Shown here: piece by piece, positions 1 to 8,123 of the stretch
How the letters are laid out: every line of letters begins with the position of its first letter
How positions within the stretch are numbered: the first letter of the stretch is position 1
Origin: Reclinomonas americana ATCC 50394
Lineage: Eukaryota; Jakobida; Jakobea; Jakobida
NCBI GenBank assembly: GCA_048213135.1
Contig: PS015010.1
Coordinates: 806,001-870,000 of the forward strand
Direction of reading: 5' to 3'
DNA: 64,000 bases
Made by a program: the position numbers and the translations under genes
The notes under the pieces: model-generated
Seen by the model: only the letters and a program-made list of their open reading frames with translations
What the model was told of the DNA's origin: nothing
Database searches by the model: none

Positions 1-1
1 C

Positions 2-328
2 AAATATGCAGAGGTATTGGAGCAGGGCCGCAGGTATGTTATTGCCAGGCAGGTATTAAAATCCGGAACAAGTATCGGTGCCAATGTGAGGGAAGCGCAG
101 AATGCGGAGAGCAAGCCTGACTTTACGCATAAATTAAAAATTGCGGCAAAAGAGGCGGATGAAACAGAATATTGGTTGTTACTTTGCAAAAGATCTGAAG
201 GGTACCCGGATTGCGATGACTTATTAAATGATTGCTGTTCTATTATAAAAGTGCTATCCAAAATTATTGCCACATCGAAATCGAACCCATTGGCAGATCA
301 ACAAATTTCCAAATCTTCAAATCAATAA
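2..328 (+). CDS. Four-helix bundle protein, 5'-truncated by window edge
   Basis: The frame is open from the first bases of the window, so the true start lies upstream. About 108 residues are visible. The segment RQVLKSGTSIGANVREA is the signature of the 'four helix bundle protein' family, first noticed as the protein encoded by intervening sequences in some 23S rRNAs. Members are about 115-125 residues, so only a short N-terminal helix is probably missing. The remaining helices contain the usual EADETEYWL segment. The biochemical role of free-standing members is not established. Its stop is two bases before the pruA start, so the two may be co-transcribed. No rRNA sequence is visible nearby, so this is a free-standing copy as far as can be seen. 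Confidence 0.85.
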   Translation, partial: KYAEVLEQGRRYVIARQVLKSGTSIGANVREAQNAESKPDFTHKLKIAAKEADETEYWLLLCKRSEGYPDCDDLLNDCCSIIKVLSKIIATSKSNPLADQQISKSSNQ

Positions 329-330
329 TC

Positions 331-1965
331 ATGCAATACGGAGACTTTTATTACCCGATGCCAGTCAACGAACCTGTTCTTAATTATGCACCCGGCAGTG
401 CAGAAAAAAAGCGCCTCAAAGAAGTGCTGAAAGAACTGAAATCGCAGCGTATCGATGTGCCCATGTATATCGGCAATGAAGAAGTGCGTACAGGTAATAC
501 CGTTAGTATCCGTCCGCCGCATGAGCACAAACATATTCTCGGCCAGTTCCATGTCGGCGAAAGTAAACATGTGACCAAAGCCATCAACGCAGCCCTGAAG
601 GCCAAAGACAAATGGGCCGCCATGAGCTGGGAGAACAGGGCCAACATCTTCCTGAAAGCGGCCGACCTCATTGCCGGTAAGTACCGTCCGTATATGAACG
701 GTACCACCATGCTGGGTCAGAGTAAGAACGCTTACCAGGCTGAGATTGACAGTGCCTGCGAAATCATCGACTTCCTCCGCTTCAATGTGCATTTCCTGAG
801 CGATATCTACCGCCAGCAGCCCATCAGCGGGCCGGGCATGTACAACCGCATGGAATACCGCCCGCTGGAAGGTTTTGTATTCGCCCTTACACCGTTCAAC
901 TTTACCGCTATAGGCGGCAACCTGCCCACCAGCGCCGCCATGTGTGGCAATGTGGTGGTATGGAAATGCGCCAACACGCAGGTATTCAGCGCCCAGATGT
1001 TCATGCGCATACTGCGGGAAGCGGGATTGCCCGACGGGGTAATCAACCTTGTATTCGTGGATGGACCTACCATTGGTGAAGTGGTTTTCAATCATCCTGA
1101 TTTTGCAGGTATACACTTTACCGGCAGCACCGGCGTATTCAACCGCATGTGGGAAACCATCGGTAAAAATATGGGTATGTATAAAAGCTATCCCCGCATT
1201 GTTGGGGAGACCGGCGGTAAGGATTTTGTGATCGCTCATAAATCTGCCGACGTAGATGTGGTAGCGACCGCCCTGGCCCGTGGTGCTTTTGAATACCAGG
1301 GACAAAAATGTTCCGCTGCTTCCAGGGCCTATATTCCTTCCAATATAGCGGCAGAAGTGAAGAAGAAACTGGTGGAACAGGTAAAAACGATGAAGATGGG
1401 TACCGTGGAAGACTTCACCAATTTTGTGAATGCCGTGATCGATGAAAAAAGTTTCGATAAACTGGAAGGTTATATCCGCAACGCCCGCAAACGCGACAGC
1501 GGCGCTAAAATATGGGTAGGTGGTAAATGCGATAAAACCGAAGGCTACTTTATTGAGCCCACCATTATTGAAGCCACCGATCCTAAATACGTGACCATGT
1601 GTGAAGAACTCTTTGGGCCGGTACTGACTGTTTACATCTATGATGAAAATAAATATGAAGAAACCCTGAAACTGGTTGACAGCACTTCCGGCTACGCCCT
1701 CACCGGTGCCGTTATCGCCCGCGACCGTGCGGCGGTGGAGCTGGCCACCAACAGGCTGCGCAACAGTGCAGGCAACTTCTACATCAACGATAAGCCTACA
1801 GGCGCTGTAGTAGGTCAGCAGCCATTTGGCGGCGCCCGTGCAAGCGGTACCAACGATAAGGCCGGCTCGCAGCTGAACCTCTACCGCTGGTTAAGCGCAC
1901 GCACCATTAAGGAAACTTTTGTACCACCGGTGGATTACAGTTATCCGTTTATGCAGGAGAAATAA
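331..1965 (+). CDS. pruA: L-glutamate gamma-semialdehyde dehydrogenase (P5C dehydrogenase)
   Basis: This 544-residue NAD-dependent aldehyde dehydrogenase oxidises glutamate semialdehyde (from proline or ornithine breakdown) to glutamate in the cytoplasm. The length fits the stand-alone P5C dehydrogenase type of about 540 residues, not the bifunctional PutA. The catalytic cysteine is C327 in GQKCSAASR and the general-base glutamate is E293 in GETGGKD. The C-terminal QQPFGGARASGTNDKAG segment is typical of this subfamily. The frame is open further upstream (from 232), but that part overlaps the previous gene and does not look like the family. The ATG at 331 gives the usual N-terminus. No proline dehydrogenase gene is in the window. 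A strong hairpin follows. Confidence 0.95.
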   Translation: MQYGDFYYPMPVNEPVLNYAPGSAEKKRLKEVLKELKSQRIDVPMYIGNEEVRTGNTVSIRPPHEHKHILGQFHVGESKHVTKAINAALKAKDKWAAMSWENRANIFLKAADLIAGKYRPYMNGTTMLGQSKNAYQAEIDSACEIIDFLRFNVHFLSDIYRQQPISGPGMYNRMEYRPLEGFVFALTPFNFTAIGGNLPTSAAMCGNVVVWKCANTQVFSAQMFMRILREAGLPDGVINLVFVDGPTIGEVVFNHPDFAGIHFTGSTGVFNRMWETIGKNMGMYKSYPRIVGETGGKDFVIAHKSADVDVVATALARGAFEYQGQKCSAASRAYIPSNIAAEVKKKLVEQVKTMKMGTVEDFTNFVNAVIDEKSFDKLEGYIRNARKRDSGAKIWVGGKCDKTEGYFIEPTIIEATDPKYVTMCEELFGPVLTVYIYDENKYEETLKLVDSTSGYALTGAVIARDRAAVELATNRLRNSAGNFYINDKPTGAVVGQQPFGGARASGTNDKAGSQLNLYRWLSARTIKETFVPPVDYSYPFMQEK

Positions 1966-1984
1966 TTAAAAAATCAAAGGGAAA

Positions 1985-2040
1985 AATTAAAAAGGGAGAT
2001 CACCGTAAAAGGAAGTCTCCCTTTTTAATTTTGATTTTTT
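1985..2040 (+). terminator. Intrinsic terminator after pruA (phrase family A)
   Basis: A perfect 15-bp stem (1985-1999 with 2016-2030) with a 16-base loop is followed by a T-rich tract. The arms and the flanks (about 1972-2054) consist of T-rich phrases such as TTTTTAATTTTGA and ACTTTTGACTT. The same phrases recur at 4505-4585 and 44690-44775. Confidence 0.8.
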
Positions 2041-2063
2041 ACTTTTGACTTAACTATCACCAT

Positions 2064-2573
2064 ATGCAAATCTTACTTACAACCGCACAACTTCATCTTA
2101 CACTTAAAAGACTGGCCCACCAGTTACTGGAAAATGTATCTTCCACCGACGGGCTGGCTTTCATCGGCATACAGCCCCGTGGCGTTAAAGTGAGTGAGCA
2201 ACTGGTAGATATAATCCGGGAATTATCGCCCGGCAGCGTCATTAACTACGGCATACTCGACATTACTTTTTACCGTGATGATGTACGGGAAGAGTTACAT
2301 GTTGCCAGTAAAACGGATATTCCTTTTTCCATTGAAGATAAAAAAGTGATCCTGATCGACGATGTATTGTATACGGGCCGCACCATCCGCGCCGCACTGG
2401 ACGCCCTGCAGGATTTTGGCCGCCCCAGCAAAGTGGAACTTTGTGTGCTGGTAGACAGGCGTTTTAACCGCGAACTGCCCATTCAGCCCGACTATTGCGG
2501 CAAAGCCATCGACACCATCATCTCCCAGAAAGTGAAAGTGGAATGGGAGCGTGAGGAGGTGGTTCTGTATTAA
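2064..2573 (+). CDS. pyrR: Bifunctional pyr regulator / uracil phosphoribosyltransferase PyrR
   Basis: This 169-residue protein belongs to the type I phosphoribosyltransferases. The PRPP-binding loop VILIDDVLYTGRT lies at about residues 95-107, and the N-terminal IGIQPRGV segment matches PyrR. In other bacteria PyrR binds pyr mRNA in response to UMP/PRPP and also converts uracil plus PRPP to UMP. Its place directly before pyrB supports a role in pyrimidine control. I could not find a convincing PyrR-type anti-antiterminator in the 51-base gap before pyrB, so whether it regulates by attenuation here is open. The start is the ATG at 2064, 24 bases after the T-rich terminator tract. Confidence 0.92.
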   Translation: MQILLTTAQLHLTLKRLAHQLLENVSSTDGLAFIGIQPRGVKVSEQLVDIIRELSPGSVINYGILDITFYRDDVREELHVASKTDIPFSIEDKKVILIDDVLYTGRTIRAALDALQDFGRPSKVELCVLVDRRFNRELPIQPDYCGKAIDTIISQKVKVEWEREEVVLY

Positions 2574-2605
2574 TTCGTAATTAGTAATTCGTAATTAGTA
2601 ATTAT
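2572..2605. repeat. Intergenic phrase repeat, family B (AATTCGTAATTA)
   Basis: The 12-mer phrase AATTCGTAATTA is repeated almost three times between pyrR and pyrB. It overlaps the pyrR stop. The same phrase or its complement occurs at 18301-18317, 25834-25864, 35173-35200, 37936-37961, 44780-44812, 52018-52050 and 63322-63345. It has no coding potential. Confidence 0.7.
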
Positions 2606-2609
2606 TTTC

Positions 2610-2617
2610 TAGCTTTG
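2610..2617 (+). promoter_or_regulatory. Putative -7 box of pyrB (TAGCTTTG)
   Basis: This is an exact match to the Bacteroidota -7 consensus TAnnTTTG. Only seven bases separate it from the pyrB ATG, so transcription would start at or next to the start codon. No clear -33 TTTG is seen. Confidence 0.5.
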
Positions 2618-2624
2618 CCCCTTA

Positions 2625-3551
2625 ATGCAACTATCTACCAAACATCTATTGGGCATTAAAGACCTCACACCGGAAGACATCTCCCTTATTTTAACCACCG
2701 CCACCCAGTTCAAGGAAGTACTGCAGCGTTCTGTAAAGAAAGTGCCATCGTTGCGGGACATTACCATTGTGAACCTGTTTTACGAGAACAGTACCCGTAC
2801 ACGGATCTCTTTTGAACTGGCGGAGAAAAGGCTCAGCGCGGATACCATTAACTTTTCCGCGGCCGGGTCATCGGCAGCCAAGGGAGAAACACTGCTGGAT
2901 ACGGTCAATAATATCCTGAGCATGAAGGTAGACATGGTGGTGATGCGACACAGCGCCAGCGGGGCGCCGCATTTCCTGGCCAAACATATTCCCGCGGCCA
3001 TCATCAATGCCGGTGACGGTATCAATGAACATCCTACGCAGGCCCTGCTCGATGCCTTGTCCATACAGGAAAAACTGGGCAGCCTGGCCGGTAAGAAGGT
3101 GGTACTCATCGGCGATATCATGCACTCCCGTGTAGCACTCAGCAATATTCACCTGCTCACCAAAATGGGCGCCGAAGTGATGGTGGCCGGCCCGCCAACA
3201 CTGATACCCAAATATATCGGGGAGGCCCTGGGGGTTAAAGTGGAATACAACCTGAAAAAAGCCCTGGAATGGTGTGATGTGGCCAACGTACTGCGCATAC
3301 AACTGGAGCGGCAGAACCAGGTATTGTTTTCTTCCCTGCGTGAATATAACTTAGCCTATGGCGTTAGCCGCCGCCTGCTCGACGGTTTGAATAAAGAAAT
3401 ACTCATTATGCACCCCGGCCCCATTAACCGGGGCGTGGAGATTGACAGTGATGTGGCCGACGGCAACGAATCCATTATACTTCAACAGGTAGAGAACGGT
3501 GTAGCCGTGAGAATGGCCGCCCTTTACCTGCTGTCACCCAAAAGCAACTGA
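2625..3551 (+). CDS. pyrB: Aspartate carbamoyltransferase catalytic subunit
   Basis: This 308-residue enzyme condenses carbamoyl phosphate with aspartate, the first committed step of de novo pyrimidine synthesis. The carbamoyl-phosphate loop STRTR is at residues 56-60. The HPTQALLD motif and the C-terminal MHPGPINRGVEI segment are also present. The length matches PyrB catalytic chains. No pyrI regulatory subunit follows, so control probably rests with PyrR or transcription. The gene follows pyrR and precedes coaD by 23 bases in the same direction, which suggests one transcription unit or a unit starting at its own -7 box. Confidence 0.95.
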   Translation: MQLSTKHLLGIKDLTPEDISLILTTATQFKEVLQRSVKKVPSLRDITIVNLFYENSTRTRISFELAEKRLSADTINFSAAGSSAAKGETLLDTVNNILSMKVDMVVMRHSASGAPHFLAKHIPAAIINAGDGINEHPTQALLDALSIQEKLGSLAGKKVVLIGDIMHSRVALSNIHLLTKMGAEVMVAGPPTLIPKYIGEALGVKVEYNLKKALEWCDVANVLRIQLERQNQVLFSSLREYNLAYGVSRRLLDGLNKEILIMHPGPINRGVEIDSDVADGNESIILQQVENGVAVRMAALYLLSPKSN

Positions 3552-3574
3552 TCCATCCATTAAAAACACTGCTT

Positions 3575-4057
3575 ATGTCCCGAATCTGTCTCTTTCCCGG
3601 TACGTTTGATCCCGTTACCCTGGGACATACGGATATCATCAACCGGGCGCTGCCCCTTTTTGACCGGCTGGTGATTGGCATTGGCCGTAACAGCAATAAA
3701 ACGCCTATGTTCAGCGAAGAACAAAGACTGGCCTGGTTGCGGGAGATCTATAAAGAAACGCCCAAGGTGGAAGCCATCGCTTATGACGGTCTTACGGTGG
3801 ACTGCTGTAAAAATGTAGGCGCCAATTTTATCCTCAGGGGTATCCGTTATGTAAACGATTTTGAATACGAAAAAGCCATTGCCGACATGAACCGCAGCAT
3901 CGACAAAGGCATTGAAACCATTTTCCTTACCTGCCTGCCCCAGTACACTTCCGTAGCGTCTACGCTGGTGCGTGATGTGCTGCGCTATGGCGGCGATGTA
4001 TCCCAGTTTATACCCGAACTGGTGGTGAATGATATCAAAAAAATGGGCGTCCGCTAA
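3575..4057 (+). CDS. coaD: Phosphopantetheine adenylyltransferase
   Basis: This 160-residue nucleotidyltransferase makes dephospho-CoA from 4'-phosphopantetheine and ATP, the penultimate step of CoA synthesis. The N-terminal GTFDPVTLGHTDII carries the nucleotide-binding T/HxGH motif, and the C-terminal SVASTLVRD matches the family's second ATP-binding motif. The length is normal. coaE, the next step, is at 23272-23880. The thioesterase gene starts 9 bases after its stop, so the two are probably translated from one message. Confidence 0.95.
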   Translation: MSRICLFPGTFDPVTLGHTDIINRALPLFDRLVIGIGRNSNKTPMFSEEQRLAWLREIYKETPKVEAIAYDGLTVDCCKNVGANFILRGIRYVNDFEYEKAIADMNRSIDKGIETIFLTCLPQYTSVASTLVRDVLRYGGDVSQFIPELVVNDIKKMGVR

Positions 4058-4066
4058 TTCCTTGTT

Positions 4067-4495
4067 ATGTCAATCTGGTTTAACCCTTCACTTAGTATCA
4101 ACGACCTCATTCCGCTGGGCCCCCGTACCATGGCCGAACACTTGGGTATGGAATGGCTGGAAGTGGGAGATAACTTCTTAAAAATGCGTATGCCGGTCGA
4201 TGAGCGTACGCACCAGCCTTATGGTTTGCTGCACGGCGGCGCCAGTTGTGCCCTGGCAGAGACCATCGGGAGTGTGGCATCGCATTTTATCATCGATCCC
4301 GGAAAATTTATGTGCGTAGGACTGGAGATCAACGCCAATCATGTACGCAGCGCCCGCAGCGGGTATGTTACCGCCACCTGTACACCTCTTCACATAGGCG
4401 CTTCCACCCATGTGTGGGATATTAAAATTCATGATGAGAGAGAAAAGCTGGTTTGTATAAGCAGGCTTACTGTTGCAGTACTGAAGAAGAAGTAA
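4067..4495 (+). CDS. PaaI-family hotdog-fold thioesterase
   Basis: This 142-residue single-domain hotdog protein has the family segment QPYGLLHGGASCALAETIGS, which includes the HGG loop and the following catalytic acid region. Such enzymes hydrolyse acyl- or aroyl-CoA thioesters. The exact substrate cannot be read from the sequence, and the menaquinone-pathway DHNA-CoA thioesterases belong to the same family. No phenylacetate (paa) genes are near, so a paa role is not supported. It sits 9 bases after coaD and ends before a hairpin shared with the convergent NUDIX gene. Confidence 0.85.
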   Translation: MSIWFNPSLSINDLIPLGPRTMAEHLGMEWLEVGDNFLKMRMPVDERTHQPYGLLHGGASCALAETIGSVASHFIIDPGKFMCVGLEINANHVRSARSGYVTATCTPLHIGASTHVWDIKIHDEREKLVCISRLTVAVLKKK

Positions 4496-4504
4496 AAAAA
4501 TAAA

Positions 4505-4585
4505 ATTAATAAGTCAAAATTCAAAAGTAAAAAGGGGACCTTAAGGTGGCTTTGTTTTCCATGACCCTTTTTGATTTTTCACCCT
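4505..4585. terminator. Bidirectional terminator made of family A phrases
   Basis: The 8-bp stem AAAAAGGG (4529-4536) / CCCTTTTT (4565-4572) lies between two convergent genes. The flanks carry AAAATTCAAAAG on the left and TTTTTGATTTTT on the right, the same T/A-rich phrases as at 1972-2054 and 44690-44775. The loop is long (28 bases), so termination strength is uncertain. Confidence 0.5.
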
Positions 4586-4588
4586 TCA

Positions 4589-5218
4589 TCACGGCTCATC
4601 AAAGAACCTGTGCATAATATCCCTGATGGAAGGATAGGTGTCATTCATGGGTTCTTTAATATCCTTCGTTTTCACCCACTTTATCTCGTCGATGTGCTCT
4701 TCCGTTTGCGGTGTCAATTGTTGAGAACCGGTACAGGTCATGTAGAACCAATGCGTTGTTTTGAGGTAATGCTTGCCAAAAGCGTTATAAGTATGGTAGG
4801 TTTCGCCTATCTTTTTTTTCATATGCAGGTTGGTTACACCTGTTTCTTCTTCCACTTCCCGCAGGGCGGCGGCTTCGGCAGATTCCTTTTTTTCGATCTT
4901 ACCCTTGGGCAGGTCCCATTTATCCAGCCGGTGAATGAAAAGGAGCTCTTTCTTGCTGTTCTGTACAATGCCCCCGGCCGCTTCGATCATCGTAAAATGT
5001 TTGAAAAACGCTTTCTTCAGTTTATCCATATCTGCATTCCATAATACCCCGGCATGGAACTCGGGTTTAACGATCTCGTGTAACAGGGATTTGATGGCCG
5101 GGCCCGATATTTCATCAATGAACACCGCGTCGGGATGGTGCAGCACCTTGTTCAGTTCCTGGTCAATATCGGTACAGAGGTATACCGGTTTATCGGCAAA
5201 ATAGATCTTGATGTGCAT
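4589..5218 (-). CDS. NUDIX hydrolase
   Basis: This 209-residue protein has a NUDIX box in its second half: GKIEKKE, seven residues, then REVEEETGV, which satisfies Gx5Ex7REUxEExGU. About 75 residues precede the NUDIX fold and do not match a domain I recognise. NUDIX enzymes cleave nucleoside diphosphates linked to another moiety, but the substrate here is unknown. I chose the ATG at 5218 because the open frame upstream runs into pyrE and its promoter region. It is divergent from pyrE with 55 bases between the starts. Confidence 0.88.
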   Translation of the reverse strand: MHIKIYFADKPVYLCTDIDQELNKVLHHPDAVFIDEISGPAIKSLLHEIVKPEFHAGVLWNADMDKLKKAFFKHFTMIEAAGGIVQNSKKELLFIHRLDKWDLPKGKIEKKESAEAAALREVEEETGVTNLHMKKKIGETYHTYNAFGKHYLKTTHWFYMTCTGSQQLTPQTEEHIDEIKWVKTKDIKEPMNDTYPSIRDIMHRFFDEP

Positions 5219-5273
5219 AGCTGAAATTTGAATTCCGCAACGGAAGCTGACCGCTTTTTCTTTACTTTGCAGC

Positions 5274-5906
5274 ATGACAAATGAAAAGGCCGTTGCCGAA
5301 AAACTATTACAAATTAATGCAATTAAATTGAGTCCGCAACAGCCCTTTACCTGGGCCAGCGGCTGGAAAAGTCCCATCTACTGCGATAACCGCAAGGTGC
5401 TTTCCTTCCCTTATGTGCGTGATTTTGTTAAAAGCGAGATGTGCAGCGTGATCTTTGAACAATACCCCGACGCTGAACTGCTGGCAGGGGTAGCCACCGC
5501 GGGTATTGCCTGGGGTGCCATGGCAGCCGACCAGCTGAAACTGCCTTACATATACGTACGCCCCAAGCCCAAGGAGCACGGACTGGGCAACCAGATAGAA
5601 GGTTTTTACGAGGCCGGGCAGAAAGTGGTGGTGATCGAGGACCTTATTTCAACCGGTAAAAGCAGCCTGCAGGTGTGTGATGTGCTGAAAGCGCAGGGAC
5701 TTGATATCGCCGGTATGGTTTCCATATTCAATTACGGTTTTCCGGTGGCTAAAGACGCTTTTGCCGCGGCGGGAATACCTTATACGTCACTTACGAACTA
5801 CCCAACGCTGATCTCCCTGGCCATTGAAAAAGGACTGGTAACAGCCGAGCAGCAGGAAAGTCTCCTCAGCTGGCAGGAAAACCCGGCCGGTTGGACGGGG
5901 GAGTGA
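5274..5906 (+). CDS. pyrE: Orotate phosphoribosyltransferase
   Basis: This 210-residue enzyme transfers orotate to PRPP to form OMP in pyrimidine synthesis. The PRPP motif VVVIEDLISTGKS is at about residues 118-130, and KSPIYCDNRK near residue 30 is typical of bacterial PyrE. The length is normal. The gene is divergent from the NUDIX gene. The sequence TACTTTG, one base short of the -7 consensus, lies at 5262-5268 just before the ATG. Together with pyrR and pyrB it forms a loose pyrimidine cluster. Confidence 0.95.
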   Translation: MTNEKAVAEKLLQINAIKLSPQQPFTWASGWKSPIYCDNRKVLSFPYVRDFVKSEMCSVIFEQYPDAELLAGVATAGIAWGAMAADQLKLPYIYVRPKPKEHGLGNQIEGFYEAGQKVVVIEDLISTGKSSLQVCDVLKAQGLDIAGMVSIFNYGFPVAKDAFAAAGIPYTSLTNYPTLISLAIEKGLVTAEQQESLLSWQENPAGWTGE

Positions 5907-5985
5907 TGAGAGAGGATGCCGGATTGAAATCGTTAAAAAATGGGTGGTTCAGCTCCTGAACTGCCGGAAGCCATATCTTTACTTC

Positions 5986-6363
5986 ATGAAGAAATTTCTT
6001 TTTACCGCTATTGCGCTCCTTGGCCTTACCGCGGTTTCCCTGGGACAGATCAAAAAAGTATCCGATAAAGCCGTTATAAAGACGCCCGGGCTACAGGCTG
6101 AGAGCTGTAAAGACCGTATTGAGTTCTTTATCGGTAAAATGGACGGCATTACGTCTGTAAAGGGCGATTTTAAGAAGAAAACGGTGACCGTTACCTGGCT
6201 GACCGACCGGGCCACGCTGGAAGACATTAAAACAGCCATTGCCAACCTGGGTTTTGATGCTGATGATATAGAAGCGGAAGAATACGCGTATAAACGCCTG
6301 CCCAAAGAATGTAAGCGACCGGATACTATTGGCGTTAAAAAGCCTGTATTGGTCAAACCCTGA
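5986..6363 (+). CDS. Secreted HMA-like protein
   Basis: This 125-residue protein has a signal peptide ending ...AVSLGQ and one ferredoxin-like heavy-metal-associated (HMA) fold, with beta strands around TSVKGDFKKKTVTVTW and the helix IKTAIANLGFDADDIE. The metal loop is incomplete: the position of the usual MxCxxC reads AESCKDRIEF, with only one cysteine. A second cysteine is near the C-terminus (PKECKRP). It is therefore HMA-like in fold, but copper transfer is not supported by the canonical motif. I chose the ATG at 5986 because it opens the signal peptide. A strong terminator follows. Confidence 0.75.
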   Translation: MKKFLFTAIALLGLTAVSLGQIKKVSDKAVIKTPGLQAESCKDRIEFFIGKMDGITSVKGDFKKKTVTVTWLTDRATLEDIKTAIANLGFDADDIEAEEYAYKRLPKECKRPDTIGVKKPVLVKP

Positions 6364-6391
6364 CCTTTTTATAAAACTGAAGAAAACTGTC

Positions 6392-6416
6392 AGCCGGGAT
6401 ATTTCCCGGCTTTTTT
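6392..6416 (+). terminator. Intrinsic terminator after the HMA-like gene
   Basis: The perfect stem AGCCGGGA (6392-6399) / TCCCGGCT (6404-6411) has a four-base loop and is followed by a run of six T residues. Confidence 0.85.
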
Positions 6417-6453
6417 GTGCCCTTTCCTGCCCCGGGCGGGGGGTAGGTTACTC

Positions 6454-6918
6454 TTATTCGTAGATGTTGAACTTCTGTACGCTCTCGTATTTAACGGGGA
6501 AACTTTTGAATACATTGGCCTTTCCAATCTTCACCCGGCCCTCGACCCTTACCAGCACTTCTTTGCCCAGGAGGGTGCCTAAAACGTTCCTGAACGCATT
6601 TTTCATGTCCACCTGCACTTCTATGGGCAGGGTGAATTCTCCTCTTTTCGGGATGCTGATCTGATAATCCTGCGAACTGTGCCCGAAAAAATTATTGTCC
6701 ACGTAAATGTCAAGATCGGTCGTTTTCAGCTGCAAACCGAAATTATTAGGATTGTAATACACCAGGTCCACCTTCAGTACGGTGGAGCCAAAACCGATCT
6801 TGGGTACCGACAGGTTTTTGAAATCGCGGTACTCCAGGTCCTTCGGGGCCCGACAGGATGACAGTAAAAAAAGGAGGGCGGCTATGGCTGCGAAAGAGGA
6901 GAGAGTTTTATACTTCAT
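6454..6918 (-). CDS. LEA type 2 family lipoprotein
   Basis: This 154-residue protein begins with a lipoprotein signal, LLFLLSSC, with the lipidated cysteine at C22, so it should be membrane-anchored outside the cytoplasm. The mature part resembles the LEA14/WHy fold: an Ig-like beta sandwich with the alternating pattern STVLKVDLVYYNPNNFGLQLK and a later PIEVQVDMKN strand. These domains are widespread in Bacteroidota lipoproteins with no assigned function. It is convergent with the HMA-like gene and has a long gene-free region at its 5' side. Confidence 0.8.
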   Translation of the reverse strand: MKYKTLSSFAAIAALLFLLSSCRAPKDLEYRDFKNLSVPKIGFGSTVLKVDLVYYNPNNFGLQLKTTDLDIYVDNNFFGHSSQDYQISIPKRGEFTLPIEVQVDMKNAFRNVLGTLLGKEVLVRVEGRVKIGKANVFKSFPVKYESVQKFNIYE

Positions 6919-8123
6919 GGCTTTTTTATTCCACGCTAATTTAAGTCAAGAATTCGACCTGCGAAAATCCGCTTTTGGAATGAGGCTTTTTTTGCAGGTA
7001 AAAACTTTAGCAAATGCGGGTGACAGGTTGACAAAGGTTAGAGAAATTAACAACTATTAATTTTAGTATTTATAAAATTACATAAATTATTGTAATAAAG
7101 TAACTTAAGATTATTTATATCAACTTTATATTTTAATAAAAAATATCAAAATTGATCATTTTACCTCCTTTTGCCTGAGTTATGAACAATGCGTAGTATT
7201 TATTCATACTTATTAACTTATTTTATTGGTTTAAAGTTTTTAATAAATATTTATTGAAATTTTATTTCGTTATACATTTCAATTGACAATAAATTGTAAT
7301 TAGTTAAAAGTTAATTTTCTGAAATTCCCCCTATCTCGTTCCTTTTGGAGCCACATGATACCGGAAATCCTCACAGCCAGGGAAACGTCTTAAAATCGTT
7401 TGCTGCAGCCGGCGGTTGCCGGGATGGTTGGCGTGAGACAAAATGGCATTGTTTTTCATTGATGGGCAAAAACTCGTTTCCCGGTTTACAGAGACCGGGG
7501 TGGTGCCGGGAAGTGGGGTAATTTCTTACACCGGGGAGGTATATATAAGACTGCCCGGCCAGGGAACGGGCAGGTGAACGGTAACTGTGGGTAGTGCCTG
7601 GGCTGATCAACGCCCATTACGGAAATTACCATTCTCAGCCTATCGTATTTATACGGGTTTTTACGATGCGTAGAATAAAATAGGGGTATGAAAATGACAA
7701 ATTTGGTGGTAGCTAATCAGTATTTGGGAGGTGTTTATGTCGTTTTTATGACAGTTTTTTGTAGAAAACCTTCGAATTATGATTTTTTGCCAATTTTTTT
7801 TTCACAAAAAATTTCCCCCGTTTGATAGTATTTTTTTAACAAATTAAGCGTTGGTATTTGAAATAATTCAAAAAACAGCTATTCAGGGGGATTTTTACGC
7901 CAAATGCCGTAAAATTACGGTTGAGTAAATTTGCGTTTTTCGAAAACCCGATATATGTTTGCATCCGAAACCAGCAATGACCTTTACCTCGGTCATCCTG
8001 AATTTCGAACAAGAATTTCCAACTACCTCTGAAAGTTTCCAATCCGGTAAGGGAGTAATTAACCTGCCCCGGGCTCCAGAAAAGAGCAAAAATTTTCAAC
8101 ACCTCAAATCCACAAAGAAAAAA
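6919..8123. other. 1.2 kb gene-free stretch, very AT-rich with a GC-richer island
   Basis: No credible gene is seen here. Positions about 7050-7335 are extremely AT-rich. Positions about 7340-7640 are clearly richer in G and C and can form local hairpins, such as CTGCCCG (7551-7557) with CGGGCAG (7567-7573). The short open frames there look random. From 7660 to 7860 the sequence is AT-rich again. The last 190 bases probably form the long 5' leader of the next gene. Confidence 0.6.
7926..7933 (+). promoter_or_regulatory. Putative -7 box (TAAATTTG)
   Basis: This is an exact TAnnTTTG match upstream of the T9SS gene at 8124. It would give a leader of about 185 bases. The inverted repeat CCGTAA/TTACGG (7906-7919) sits just upstream, where an operator could be. 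Confidence 0.4.

Noticed and set aside
322-1305. 327-residue open frame antisense to pruA
   Set aside because: It lies entirely opposite a clear aldehyde dehydrogenase gene, has no family pattern and reflects the codon structure of the real gene.
7371-7610. 79-codon minus-strand frame in the gene-free stretch
   Set aside because: Composition is random, with no signal peptide, domain or nearby promoter. The GC-richer DNA makes a chance open frame likely.
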